Shown here: positions 28,900 to 38,586 of the stretch, one piece after another
Layout of the letters: every line of letters begins with the position of its first letter
Numbering within the stretch: the stretch's first letter is position 1
Assembly (NCBI RefSeq): GCF_029029525.1
Contig: NZ_JAKJSC010000001.1
Coordinates: 1,178,001 to 1,242,000 of the forward strand
Direction: 5' to 3'
DNA length: 64,000 nucleotides
Source: Labilibaculum sp. DW002
Lineage (GTDB): Bacteria > Bacteroidota > Bacteroidia > Bacteroidales > Marinifilaceae
Made by a program: the position numbers and the translations under genes
The notes under the pieces: generated by a model
Database searches by the model: none
What the model saw: the letters and a program-made list of their open reading frames with translations, nothing else
Told to the model about the DNA's origin: nothing

Positions 28900-30231
28900 A
28901 TGAAATTCATTAAATCGATATATCTAACACAAAATTTGTATTGGGGACTAGTGCTTTTGGCTCTAATTTCCATTCTCGGGCATTTTATTCCGCTGCTATT
29001 TCCAGTAGCACGACTTCTCTTGCTTTTGTTTTTCTTATGCCTGGGTTTGGATATTATTATTCTCTACCGAAGTAAAAAAGGTATTATCGCATCACGAAAG
29101 TGTCCAGAGAAGCTATCCAATGGAGATGATAATTCCATTTCAATATTTGTAGAAAACAATTATCCCATAGCAACGAGAATAGATATTATAGATGAATTAC
29201 CCGTACAGTTTCAAAAAAGAGATTTCCTTTATTCTTTTCAGCTAAAGACTGGTGATGACAAGCAATTCAACTACAACCTAAGACCTACTGAGAGAGGAGA
29301 ATATCATTTTGGACTTCTGAATGTGTATGTTTCCACTTTTTTGGGATTGATAAAAAGAAGATATAAAATTGAAGCTGAACAAATGCTTCCTTGCTATCCA
29401 TCTTTTATGCAGATGCGACAATATGAATTACTGGCTATCTCAAATCGATTAAATGATTTCGGGGTAAAAAGAATTAGGCGAATTGGCCACCAAATGGAAT
29501 TCGACCAAATTCGGGACTATGTGAAAGGGGATGATTACAGAACCATTAACTGGAAAGCAACAGCTCGTAAGTCACAAATAATGGTGAACCAGTACCAAGA
29601 TGAAAAATCACAACCAGTTTACTGTCTTATTGATACTGGCCGATCAATGAAAATGCCTTTTAATGGCTTAACGCTTCTTGATTATGCAATCAATACGAGC
29701 TTAGTTATTTCCAACACTGCGGTGATTAAAAATGATAAAGCAGGTCTAATTTGTTTTGGGAAAGATATTAATGCTCATGTTCCAGCTGATGGAAGAAGAA
29801 CCCAAATAAGAAAAATAATGGAGGTTCTTTACAATCAGAAAACCAATTATCCTGAGCCAAATTATGAGTTACTGCATAGTTCTGCCCGACGATTTCTTCG
29901 AAACAGAAGTTTACTAATGCTGTTTGCAAATTTTGAAAGTCTCGATTCAATGAGACGCCAACTACCATACTTGCAAGGCTTAGCAAAAGATCATTTGTTA
30001 ATGGTTGTCTTTTTCACAAACACTGAGATTAAAGAAATAACGCAACAACCTGCAAAAAGTATAGAAGAAATTTACATTAAAACCATCGGAGAGAAATTTA
30101 TCTACGACAAAAAATTAATCGTAAAAGAATTGGAAAAATATGGAATTCATGCGATATTGAGTCAACCAAAAGACTTGACTATTAACACACTCAATAAATA
30201 TCTCGAATTTAAGTCAAGAGGATTGATTTAA
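28900..30231 (+). CDS. DUF58 domain protein (MoxR partner)
   Basis: 443 residues. Two membrane helices at the start (LYWGLVLLALISILGHFIPL and ARLLLLLFFLCLGLDIIIL), a periplasmic or cytoplasmic beta-rich part with the RPTERGEYHFGLLNVYVSTF block, then the DUF58 core: HQMEFDQIRDYVKGDDYRTI and NWKATARKSQIMVNQYQDEK, and a von Willebrand A-like fold beginning VYCLIDTGRSMKM (a near-MIDAS DTGRS). DUF58 proteins pair with MoxR ATPases; the common guess is assembly or stress handling of envelope proteins. 59 bases after moxR; the cyclophilin gene follows closely. Confidence 0.9.
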   Translation: MKFIKSIYLTQNLYWGLVLLALISILGHFIPLLFPVARLLLLLFFLCLGLDIIILYRSKKGIIASRKCPEKLSNGDDNSISIFVENNYPIATRIDIIDELPVQFQKRDFLYSFQLKTGDDKQFNYNLRPTERGEYHFGLLNVYVSTFLGLIKRRYKIEAEQMLPCYPSFMQMRQYELLAISNRLNDFGVKRIRRIGHQMEFDQIRDYVKGDDYRTINWKATARKSQIMVNQYQDEKSQPVYCLIDTGRSMKMPFNGLTLLDYAINTSLVISNTAVIKNDKAGLICFGKDINAHVPADGRRTQIRKIMEVLYNQKTNYPEPNYELLHSSARRFLRNRSLLMLFANFESLDSMRRQLPYLQGLAKDHLLMVVFFTNTEIKEITQQPAKSIEEIYIKTIGEKFIYDKKLIVKELEKYGIHAILSQPKDLTINTLNKYLEFKSRGLI

Positions 30232-30274
30232 ATAAATCAAACGATAGGGATATGGCATGATAAAAACTCGAAAC

Positions 30275-30850
30275 ATGAAACGTATTTATCTTCTTATTCT
30301 AGCTGTACTCTTTCTTACCGCATTAGCAAACGCTCAAAATCCAAAAGTAGAAATTACAACTTCGTTTGGAACAATCGAATTGGAAATTTATGAAGATAAA
30401 GCTCCCATTACGGCAAAAAATTTTCTGCATCATGTGGATCAGAACACCTTTAAGGATGCCTGCTTCTATCGGGTTGTAAGAATGGATAACCAAGGTAACC
30501 GTAATACTAAAATAGAAGTTATTCAAGGAGGATTGTTTCACGATTCAATTGTTGATCAAATACCAACAATCATTCACGAAAACACAAAACAAACTGGTGT
30601 TATGCATACAGATGGTGTAATTTCTATGGCCAGAAACCAACCTGGATCAGCTTCTACTGAATTCTTTATTTGTGTAGGCGAGCAAGCTAGTTTAGATTAT
30701 GGTGGAATGAGAAATTCTGATGGACAAGGATTTGCTGCTTTTGGCAAAGTAATTAAGGGAATGGATGTGGTTAAACAAATTCAAGTACAAAAAGATGAAG
30801 GTCAGATGTTAATTGAAAAAATTAAGATCTTATCCCTAAAACGCAAATAA
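30275..30850 (+). CDS. Secreted peptidyl-prolyl cis-trans isomerase, cyclophilin type
   Basis: 191 residues from the ATG at 30275, giving a clean signal peptide (KRIYLLILAVLFLTALANAQ). The cyclophilin domain covers the rest: VEITTSFGTIELEIYEDKAP, ITAKNFLHHVDQ, FYRVVRMDNQ, the active-site region VIQGGLFHDS, GVISMARNQPGSASTEFFIC, and AAFGKVIKGMDVV. It should help fold periplasmic or outer-membrane proteins. It lies 43 bases after the DUF58 gene on the same strand and may be the last gene of that operon. The convergent HAD gene ends one base away. Confidence 0.9.
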   Translation: MKRIYLLILAVLFLTALANAQNPKVEITTSFGTIELEIYEDKAPITAKNFLHHVDQNTFKDACFYRVVRMDNQGNRNTKIEVIQGGLFHDSIVDQIPTIIHENTKQTGVMHTDGVISMARNQPGSASTEFFICVGEQASLDYGGMRNSDGQGFAAFGKVIKGMDVVKQIQVQKDEGQMLIEKIKILSLKRK

Positions 30851-30851
30851 A

Positions 30852-31541
30852 CTATACCAATTCAAGCAATTCTACAATACACTCTAATTCTTTTACATTT
30901 ATCTTCTCCAAATCATTATCCTCTATTAATTCATGCTCCCAAGTAGTATGAAAAGGAACATGAATTGCTTCTCCACCTAAATTTACAACAGGTAATATAT
31001 CTGATTTTAATGAATTCCCAATCATCAAAAACTGTTCGGGATGAATATCTAAATGCTGAATTAATTTCTGATAATCTTCTTCTTTTTTATCGCTCATCAC
31101 CTCGATATGATGAAAATACTTTAGCAGACCAGACTTCTTTAATTTTCTTTCTTGATCTAGTAAATCTCCTTTTGTTGCCACAATTAAACGGTATTTATTT
31201 TGAAGATTTTCTAAGACTTCTATAACACCATCAATCAATTCAATTGGTTTATTAATTTGATTTTTGCCAATCTGCAGAATGGCTTCTATTGTTTTGGCAT
31301 TCATCTTTCCTTTGCTGATTTTTAAACCAGTTTCAATCATCGATAAAACAAAAGCTTTTGTTCCATAGCCATACAAAGGAATATTTCCTATTTCGGTAGC
31401 AAACAACTCTTCAGTAACCTCATCAATGCCCATTCCATTTTTTAAAAGATTACAGAATTCCAATTCAGATTCTCTAAAGTAAGGTTCGTTTACCCAAAGT
31501 GTATCATCCGCATCAAAAGCAATTACTTTAATTTTATTCAT
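30852..31541 (-). CDS. HAD family hydrolase
   Basis: 229 residues. HAD motifs: IKVIAFDADDTLWVNE with nucleophile Asp10 and Asp12, LIVATKGDLLDQERKLK (motif II Thr), and FLMIGNSLKSDILPVVNLGG (motif IV acidic pair). The cap region (about 20-100) is helical, fitting a phosphoglycolate-phosphatase or haloacid-dehalogenase style subfamily. Substrate unknown. It converges with the cyclophilin gene, with one base between the two stop codons, so the transcripts must run into each other or end within coding sequence. Confidence 0.88.
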   Translation of the reverse strand: MNKIKVIAFDADDTLWVNEPYFRESELEFCNLLKNGMGIDEVTEELFATEIGNIPLYGYGTKAFVLSMIETGLKISKGKMNAKTIEAILQIGKNQINKPIELIDGVIEVLENLQNKYRLIVATKGDLLDQERKLKKSGLLKYFHHIEVMSDKKEEDYQKLIQHLDIHPEQFLMIGNSLKSDILPVVNLGGEAIHVPFHTTWEHELIEDNDLEKINVKELECIVELLELV

Positions 31542-31684
31542 GATTTATTTATTCTACTATTTTTTAATCCTCTAATGTTATTATCATCAACACAATACAC
31601 CCAAATGTCTCACTATCAATTTAAATTGACTTTACTTTACGGATTTTGTAAATTTATAATACCTACATCTAAATAACTTAAGTT

Positions 31685-32068
31685 ATGGATAAAAGAATGC
31701 TATTTCAAGACCAACCATCGCAATTTTATCTTCTTTTTGCGCGTATTATTGGAAGTTTAATAACTGGTATATTTATTTTATTTATGGTACCAGAGTTCAT
31801 CACTTTATTAAGCACGGGGCAAACGAATAATGAAGGCTGGGTACTCGTTTTTTATATTCTTTCGATAATTTACGGTATTGGTTTTTTAATCAGCTTTTGG
31901 AAACCTGGCTTAGGTGGTTTCCTTTTGGTTAGCAGTAGTATATTAATTACACTCTACGCCTTTATCGATTCAAATAGTTTCTTTGTTCTATTGCTTTTTA
32001 TTCCCCTATCTTTTGCTGGAATTCTTTTTCTTATTCATTGGAAAAAAAGTAAATCCTATAACGCTTAA
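31685..32068 (+). CDS. Small four-helix membrane protein of unknown function
   Basis: 127 residues with four likely membrane helices: FYLLFARIIGSLITGIFILF, WVLVFYILSIIYGIGFLISF, LGGFLLVSSSILITLYAFID, and FFVLLLFIPLSFAGILFLIH. Short loops, basic C-terminus (KKSKSYNA). I do not recognise a named family. It ends with a 4-base tail-to-tail overlap with the phosphoesterase gene at 32065, and diverges from the HAD gene at 31541. Confidence 0.7.
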   Translation: MDKRMLFQDQPSQFYLLFARIIGSLITGIFILFMVPEFITLLSTGQTNNEGWVLVFYILSIIYGIGFLISFWKPGLGGFLLVSSSILITLYAFIDSNSFFVLLLFIPLSFAGILFLIHWKKSKSYNA

Positions 32069-32997
32069 ACTTGTGCGCTCCTTACCTTTTTCACCGAAAT
32101 AATATTATTCTGCTTCAATTCCTTGGCGTCCATTCTATAGGCTACAAGGATTCCACCATTTGCTACACATCCATCAACGCAACACAAGTTATTTCTTACA
32201 AGTCCAGCATTATCGCCTAAGCAGTAATGTCCAAAAAACACAGGTAATTCTGTTTCTGGGTACAAAGGAATTTCCTTACAAAGTTGAGAGGGTATTGTAT
32301 ACTCAGGCAAATGAAATCGATTCCCAAAGGAAATATCTTCAAAACTCTTCCCTTCCATTGGTTCCCACCATTTAATTCTATAAGCCGAACGTTTGAATCC
32401 GTAAGCATCTTTCAATATCATGTCATCCGGAAAATTAAACTCACGCCCTTTAAGTAAAAGCATTGTTGCTTTAAAAAGTTTACCTCTTTCAAAATAAATC
32501 TTTCTCAAAAATTGTTTGTTTAGGCAATTTTCAGGGTTTTCTTTTTTCAATAGATCAATAGCGTCCTGATCCCAACACGCATGCACAATACGAAAATTAT
32601 CAAACTCTAAAAATAAAGGCAAGCTGCGAAGCCACTTAAGGTATGATTTACGCTTTGGTTTATCTAATTTGAACTCTTCGTAAGTTTTCTTTATTTGTGT
32701 TCTATTTTTTAAACTGTGTTCTCGTAAAAAAAGTCCATCCTCATCTTTCGTATAATAAGCAAGAACATTTAACTCATGGTTTCCTACCACTGCAAAAGCA
32801 TTTCCTGCAGTCACCATTTTACGAACAATAGATAGGGTTTCAAAAATATCAGGCCCACGATCTACAAAGTCACCCACAAATACAGCTTTTCTTTCAGGAT
32901 GAAAATATCCCTCTTCTCCCTCCACATAATCAAGACTCAGCAACATATGTTTCAATGTATTTGCCTCACCATGAATATCTCCAATTATATCGTACAC
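32065..32997 (-). CDS. PPP-type metallophosphoesterase
   Basis: 310 residues. The serine/threonine-phosphatase-like motifs are at the N-terminus: MYDIIGDIHGEANTLK (GDIHG), KAVFVGDFVDRGPD (GDFVDRG) and AFAVVGNHELNVLA (GNHE), with a later VFFGHYCLGD. PrpE and ApaH-like enzymes carry the same set and cleave diadenosine tetraphosphate; protein phosphatase activity is also possible. The roughly 150-residue insert between the motif block and the C-terminal His, rich in aromatic and basic residues, gives the protein more length than PrpE. No operon partners. Confidence 0.88.
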   Translation of the reverse strand: MYDIIGDIHGEANTLKHMLLSLDYVEGEEGYFHPERKAVFVGDFVDRGPDIFETLSIVRKMVTAGNAFAVVGNHELNVLAYYTKDEDGLFLREHSLKNRTQIKKTYEEFKLDKPKRKSYLKWLRSLPLFLEFDNFRIVHACWDQDAIDLLKKENPENCLNKQFLRKIYFERGKLFKATMLLLKGREFNFPDDMILKDAYGFKRSAYRIKWWEPMEGKSFEDISFGNRFHLPEYTIPSQLCKEIPLYPETELPVFFGHYCLGDNAGLVRNNLCCVDGCVANGGILVAYRMDAKELKQNNIISVKKVRSAQV

Positions 32998-33072
32998 CTT
33001 ATATCTATTTTAATTAGAAGCTGTTTTTCACTCATCTTCAAAATTGAACTAGCTTCTTGTTCAACCCAAAAA

Positions 33073-33106
33073 TATAAAAAAATCCTGAAAATGAATTTTC
33101 AGGATT
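33073..33106 (-). terminator. Terminator after the aminotransferase gene
   Basis: Perfect minus-strand stem AATCCTGAAAA / TTTTCAGGATT with a 4-base loop followed by T-rich sequence; 33 bases after the stop at 33140. Confidence 0.93.
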
Positions 33107-33139
33107 AATATAGTATTAATATACAAAGAATAATATTGG

Positions 33140-34616
33140 CTAAAGATTAAATAAATCATTCACAACAATTTCCTTTTTTGGCTTCTTTATGCCAGAGTAA
33201 TAAAACTCATTTGTTTTTCTGTTGTAGGTATAATCCTTCTTCCATTCTTCAAAATTATCAACAACTGACTTTAAAGCCTCAATAAAAAACAAAACTTCCT
33301 TATTTGTCGTTGTCGGGTGTAATGACCAACGTACCCAACCTGGCTTATGAGTCAAATCGCCAATATTAATCTCATCAGTAATCGATTGAGATTTCTCGTG
33401 AGTTACATCAAGCATAAAGTGTCCATAAGTACCAGCACATGCACATCCTCCACGAACTTGAATACCAAAATGATCATTCAATAATTTAACCAATAGGTTG
33501 TAATGAATATACTCAACGTAAAAAGACAAAATTCCCAAACGATCTTTAACCGTATCGGCTAGTACATGAACATCTTTAACAGCTTTCAATTTATCGAAGG
33601 CTAAATCCAAAAGTTCTTCCTCTCGTTTTGCAATATTATCGGTACCCATTTGATTTTTTATATCAATGGCCAAGGCTGTTCTTATAGATTGTAAGAAACC
33701 CGGGGTTCCACCATCTTCACGCGCTTCAATATTGTTAACAAACTTGTACTCACCCCAAGGATTTGTCCAATCAACTGTTCCTCCACCCGGATGATCAGGG
33801 GCAGATTTAGGATCGTATAATGCCGCATCAAAAATCATAACACCAGAAGAACCAGGTCCTCCTAAGAATTTGTGTGGCGAAAAGAATATACCATCTAAAC
33901 GACATTCAGGATCGGCTGGATGCATATCAATATCAACATAAGGAGCAGATGCGGCAAAATCGACAAAACAAATACCGCCATGTTTATGCATCATCTTAGC
34001 CATTTCGTGATATGGGGTAATAATACCTGTTACGTTTGAACATGCACTAAAAGAACCAATCTTCATTTTACGATCAGCATATTTTTCAAGCTGTTTTTCC
34101 AATTCATTCAAATCAATTGTTAAACCTTCCCCAGGAGGTACAACCACAACATCAACATTGGTTTCGTACCAAGATGTTTGGTTTGAGTGATGTTCCATAT
34201 GGGTGATAAAAACAACTGGTTTTTCTCTTTCTTTTTGACAAGCATGTCTTCCAATGATACCACACCCCTTTAATCCAAGAATACGTTGCAACTTATTAAT
34301 TACAGCTGTCATTCCAAATCCTGCATGTATAATTACATCCTCAGGTCCTGCATTTACATGTTTCTTTATTAATTCTTGTGCCCGATGATAAGACCGAGTC
34401 ATTAAAGTTCCAGTCACATTTGTCTCAGTATGCGTATTTGCAACATAAGGACCAAAATCCTTTAACATTCTTTTTTTCGATTGGAGCATACAATCTTCCA
34501 CTGGCGATCCAATCACCGTAAACAATCTTTTGCTTCCCAAATGGGGAATAAAAACAAGCATCGTGTCCAATGGTGTTTTTTCTAAACTTTTTAAAATATT
34601 TTTCTAGATTACTCAT
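33140..34616 (-). pseudogene. Class V (NifS-like) PLP-dependent aminotransferase gene with a frameshift near its 5' end
   Basis: The natural N-terminus (MSNLEKYFKKFRKN, YSPFGKQKIVYGDWIASGRL, YAPIEKK) is read from the ATG at 34616, but the rest of the protein (MLKDFGPYVANTHTETNVTG onward) is in the next frame. The switch falls at a run of seven A on the minus strand (plus-strand T7, 34471-34477): dropping one A joins the parts into about 491 residues. The body is intact: HMEHHSNQTSWYET, VDFAASAPYVDIDMHP, FFSPHKFLGGPGSSGV with the PLP Lys, GGCACAGTYGH. The long frame alone runs 33140-34570 (476 codons), and an internal ATG at the junction could restart translation. Sequencing error, recent mutation or slippage are all possible. 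Confidence 0.75.
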
Positions 34617-34981
34617 TCGGTTTGGTTAGTTTGAGGTTAATTCAGTTAATCATTTCTATTACTAAGACAATTAAAATCCTATTAAGGGTGAAAAAATTGC
34701 TAAATAAATAACCAATACACCTCAATAATTTGTTTGTTTAAGTATTGCTCGGGAAAATAGATATTCTTGAATTGAAAATCAAGGAGTTTAATCATGTTTT
34801 TCGCGCTAATTTTGAGAATAAAAATATCCTTTCATTTATTTATGTTTTTTTAATTCAAACTGCTTGTTTTGGATAGGCTAATCTGTTATTTTTGAAATCC
34901 GTAAAATTAGGCTGCAAACATACTTAATTTACTTTTAAGTAATTTTTTCTTGGCTAGCTTACCTTAAGATTTTTGATAGAA
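34617..34981. other. Gene-free gap between the aminotransferase and acyl-CoA ligase genes
   Basis: About 365 AT-rich bases separating two divergent genes. Apart from the probable ligase promoter at 34863-34894 I see no coding frame, RNA gene or long repeat. Confidence 0.5.
34863..34894 (+). promoter_or_regulatory. Probable promoter for the acyl-CoA ligase gene
   Basis: CTTG (34863-34866), 20 bases, then TATTTTTG (34887-34894), an exact TAnnTTTG. It would leave a leader of about 80 bases before the ATG at 34982. Confidence 0.42.
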
Positions 34982-36883
34982 ATGAAAACAATTATAGAAC
35001 TCTTTGAAAATAGCGTTGATCAGTTTGGTAAAAATCCATTTTTATGGGAAAAAACCAATTCTAAGTATCAATCTGTTAGTTACGAAGCTTTATACGAAGA
35101 TGTACAATTATTTGCCGCTGGTCTTTTCTCTTTAGGGATAAAAAAAACAGATCGAATTGGATTACTTTCTGAAGGAAGAAATGCTTGGGTACTTTCAGAA
35201 TTAGGTATTTTATTTTCGGGTGCAGTTAATGTACCCTTATCTGTAAAGCTTGATGCTCAAAATGAACTTAAGTTCCGTTTAAATCACTCTGAGTCACGCT
35301 TTGTTATTGTTTCAAAAAATCATCTTGAAAAAATCAGATCAATAAAAGATCAATTGGAAACCGTTGAAAAAATTATTGTTCTAGATGAAAACATAGACCT
35401 AAAGGATAAAGAAATATCTCTTCAACAGTTATTAATCGCTGGTAAAGAAATTTCGGATGCAGATAAGGCTAACCTAAAAGAGCTTCAAAATAAGATTGAG
35501 GCTAACGATAATGCCAATATATCCTACACTTCCGGAACAACAGCAGATCCCAAAGGAATTGTCCTGTCTCATAACAATTATACATCGAATGTTATACAGG
35601 CCTCAAGCTTAATGGAAATTCCTCCCAGCTATAAAACGCTACTTATTTTACCCTGGGATCATTCATTCGCTCACACAGCAGGGATTTACAGTTTCATGCT
35701 AAAAGGTGCTTCCATTGCGGCTGTTCAGCAAGGAAAGTCCCCTATGGAAGCTCTTAAAAATATTCCAAATAATATAAAGGAAATCCAGCCAGATATAATT
35801 TTAAGTGTACCTGCTTTAGCTAAAAACTTCAAAAAGAATATTGAAAAAGGAATTAAAGCTAAAGGACCTAAAGTTGAGCGCTTATTCAACAAAGCCCTTA
35901 ATGTTGCCTATCGTTATAATGGAATTGGTATTGATAAGGGCAAAGGATCGAAAAAACTTCTGAAACCTATTTATAAGTTCTACGATAAAATCATATTTTC
36001 TAAGGTCAGAGCCAATTTTGGAGGTAATTTAAAGTTCTTTGTTGGCGGAGGTGCACTTCTTGATATTGAATTACAACGTTTCTTTTATGCTATTGGTATC
36101 CCAATGTACCAAGGTTATGGTTTGTCAGAAGCTTCACCAATTATCTCTTCAAACGCTCATCATCGTCACAAACTAGGGTCTTCAGGTTTCCTAGTAAAGA
36201 ATATGGATTTCAAAATTTGTGATGATCTAGGTAATCCGCTACCTACTGGTGAAAAAGGTGAGATCGTGATTAAAGGTGGCAACGTGATGAAAGGCTACTG
36301 GAAAAACGATAAGGCTAGTGCCGAAACCCTAAAAAATGACTGGTTACATACCGGAGACATGGGACATATTGACGAAGATGGTTTTCTCTATGTTTCTGGC
36401 CGTTTCAAATCACTTCTAATTGCCAATGATGGTGAAAAATTCAGCCCTGAAGGTATTGAAGAAGCTTTCGTTGATCAATCTCCTTATATCGACCAATGTA
36501 TCTTATACAACAATCAAGATCCGTATACAATTGCTATGTTAGTACCTAACAAAGGTGCTATTTTAGCACAGCTAAAACCGCACCAGCTTGGATTGGATTC
36601 TGAAGAAGGACAAAAAATGGCCTTAGAAATTATTCAAAATGAATTGAATCAATATCGCCCAGGTGGCAAATATCAGGACATGTTTCCTCAAAGATGGATG
36701 CCAACTGCGGTTGGAATTCTACCTGAAGCTTTCACTGAAGAAAATAAACTAGTGAACTCAACCATGAAAGTTGTACGTGACAGGGTTGTTAGCTATTTTA
36801 AAGAATATGTAGATTTCCTTTACACTCCTGAAGGGAAAAATATTCAAAACAATAAAAATAAAGACAGTCTTAAATCATTATAA
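34982..36883 (+). CDS. AMP-dependent long-chain acyl-CoA synthetase
   Basis: 633 residues from the ATG at 34982 (a TTG nine bases earlier is an alternative). Adenylate-forming motifs: NISYTSGTTADPKGIVLSH (A3 core, about 182-200), the VPALAKNFKKNIEKG region typical of long-chain ligases, YQGYGLSEASPIIS (A5), GEIVIKGGNVMKGYWKND, WLHTGDMGHIDEDGFLYVSG (A7-A8) and FSPEGIEEAF near A10. It activates a free fatty acid to acyl-CoA at the membrane through an acyl-AMP. It stands alone; the chain length preference cannot be read. Confidence 0.9.
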   Translation: MKTIIELFENSVDQFGKNPFLWEKTNSKYQSVSYEALYEDVQLFAAGLFSLGIKKTDRIGLLSEGRNAWVLSELGILFSGAVNVPLSVKLDAQNELKFRLNHSESRFVIVSKNHLEKIRSIKDQLETVEKIIVLDENIDLKDKEISLQQLLIAGKEISDADKANLKELQNKIEANDNANISYTSGTTADPKGIVLSHNNYTSNVIQASSLMEIPPSYKTLLILPWDHSFAHTAGIYSFMLKGASIAAVQQGKSPMEALKNIPNNIKEIQPDIILSVPALAKNFKKNIEKGIKAKGPKVERLFNKALNVAYRYNGIGIDKGKGSKKLLKPIYKFYDKIIFSKVRANFGGNLKFFVGGGALLDIELQRFFYAIGIPMYQGYGLSEASPIISSNAHHRHKLGSSGFLVKNMDFKICDDLGNPLPTGEKGEIVIKGGNVMKGYWKNDKASAETLKNDWLHTGDMGHIDEDGFLYVSGRFKSLLIANDGEKFSPEGIEEAFVDQSPYIDQCILYNNQDPYTIAMLVPNKGAILAQLKPHQLGLDSEEGQKMALEIIQNELNQYRPGGKYQDMFPQRWMPTAVGILPEAFTEENKLVNSTMKVVRDRVVSYFKEYVDFLYTPEGKNIQNNKNKDSLKSL

Positions 36884-36963
36884 AGTAAATCTTTTCTAAT
36901 TCTCTAGTCAATTATTAAGCAATGAGTTTTTATTAGATTTACGAAATTATAAAACTACTTACA

Positions 36964-38493
36964 ATGTTACATTACACAAATAAGCTAAAGCCGATATTAG
37001 CCATTCTATTGGTTTGTGTTGCTTTTGTATCCACTGCCCAACCAAGTGAAAGAGAAAATTACAAGGGCAAAACTCCTAAATATATTTTCTATTTTATAGG
37101 TGATGGAATGGGACTTTCTCAATCGAATGCCGCAGAAGCATATCTAGGTGCAATTGAAGGCAATTCTCCAATTAAGCAACTCAACATGAATAGCTTCCCA
37201 ACCCAAGGCTTCTACACAACTTATGCAACCGACCGATTCATAACAGGATCGGCTGCAGCGGGAACAGCCTTGGCAACAGGTCATAAAACAAGTATCAGTA
37301 CCATTTCTATGGCTGCGGATCGCTTAACTCCATTAAAAACAATAGCCGAAATCGCAAAGGAGAAAAATTACAAAGTTGGAATCGTTAGCTCGGTTTCTAT
37401 CGATCATGCTACTCCTGCAACATTTTACGCACACCAGCCTACTCGTAATATGTACTACAAAATTAGCCTTGATTTAAGTAAAAGTGGTTTTAACTATTTT
37501 GCTGGGGGTGGATTAAAGCATCCTGAAGGTGATGGAGAAGTTAATGTTAATGCTAAAAACTCCATGTCGAACTTTGGAATGGGAAGCGAAAAAGAAATCC
37601 TAAAAAAAGAGCCGAATTCAATTTCTGTAGCTAAATCTAGAGGATACCGAGTTGTTAATACGCTTGAAGGTTTTAAGAATCTGAAAAAAGGCGATGATAA
37701 AATTATTGCTACTGCTCCTAATTTATCAGGAGGATCTGCTCTTCCTTATTTTATAGACCAACAAAATGGAGCCGATATTTCACTTGCTGAATTCACTCAA
37801 AAAGGAATCGAATTGCTGGATAATCCGAAAGGATTTTTTATGATGGTTGAAGGTGGTAAAATTGATTGGGCCAGTCATGCCAATGATGCTGCAACTGTAA
37901 TTAAGGAAGTTATTCAATTGGATATGGCAGTTGAGAAAGCTCTTAATTTTTACAAAAAACACCCTAAAGAAACCTTGATTTTAGTTGCTGGCGACCATGA
38001 AACTGGTGGATTGGCACTAGGTTTTGCAGGTAGTCATTATGTATCTGCCTTTGGTTTGCTACAACATCAAAACATATCGTACGAAGGTTTTTCATCAAAA
38101 ATAGCTGAGTACAAAAAGGAACAGAAAGAAAATGCAAAATTCTCAGATGCCTTAGAGATGGTAAAAACACACTTCGGATTAGGAGATGCAAGCAAAGGAC
38201 TTGAACTATCAGCTTTTGAAATAGAACAACTAAAGACAGCTTTCGAAAAAAGCATGACTTACAACAAGGAAATGAAAAAAGAGGATCAATTTTATCTTTT
38301 ATACGGTAGCTACGATCCTTTCACCGTAACTGCTTGTCATATTTTATCGCACAAAGCAGGAATTGGCTGGACTTCTTATTCTCATACTGCAGCACCTATT
38401 CCAATTCGAGCTATTGGTGTTGGAGCTGAATTGTTTAATGGTTTTTATGACAATACAGATGTTCCTAAAAACTTAATGAAATTGATTGAATAA
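36964..38493 (+). CDS. Alkaline phosphatase
   Basis: 509 residues with a signal peptide (KLKPILAILLVCVAFVSTAQ), so periplasmic or outer-membrane. Alkaline-phosphatase fold motifs: YIFYFIGDGMGLSQSNAAEA (metal Asp), ITGSAAAGTALATGHKTS with the nucleophile Ser, VSSVSIDHATPATFYAH, MMVEGGKIDWASHANDAATV (metal ligands), VAGDHETGGLALG and, near the end, WTSYSHTAAPIPI. The residue before the nucleophile Ser is Gly where E. coli PhoA has Asp. It releases phosphate from organic esters; no Pho-box-like element was recognised. A terminator follows. Confidence 0.92.
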   Translation: MLHYTNKLKPILAILLVCVAFVSTAQPSERENYKGKTPKYIFYFIGDGMGLSQSNAAEAYLGAIEGNSPIKQLNMNSFPTQGFYTTYATDRFITGSAAAGTALATGHKTSISTISMAADRLTPLKTIAEIAKEKNYKVGIVSSVSIDHATPATFYAHQPTRNMYYKISLDLSKSGFNYFAGGGLKHPEGDGEVNVNAKNSMSNFGMGSEKEILKKEPNSISVAKSRGYRVVNTLEGFKNLKKGDDKIIATAPNLSGGSALPYFIDQQNGADISLAEFTQKGIELLDNPKGFFMMVEGGKIDWASHANDAATVIKEVIQLDMAVEKALNFYKKHPKETLILVAGDHETGGLALGFAGSHYVSAFGLLQHQNISYEGFSSKIAEYKKEQKENAKFSDALEMVKTHFGLGDASKGLELSAFEIEQLKTAFEKSMTYNKEMKKEDQFYLLYGSYDPFTVTACHILSHKAGIGWTSYSHTAAPIPIRAIGVGAELFNGFYDNTDVPKNLMKLIE

Positions 38494-38519
38494 AGTAATT
38501 TTAAGCACATAATTATAGA

Positions 38520-38547
38520 AAAGCTCTACAAAATGTGGGGCTTTTTT
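38520..38547 (+). terminator. Terminator of the alkaline phosphatase gene
   Basis: AAAGCTCTAC and GTGGGGCTTT form a 10-pair stem with G-T wobbles and an AAAAT loop, followed by T-rich sequence. Confidence 0.85.
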
Positions 38548-38586
38548 CAAAGGCTAAATTTTCTTGCATTTTAATACCTTTATAGC

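Noticed and set aside
34471-34477. Programmed -1 frameshift (dnaX-style A AAA AAG) in the aminotransferase gene
   Set aside because: A -1 shift at this site leads to a stop codon within a few codons; the correct frame needs +1 or loss of one A.
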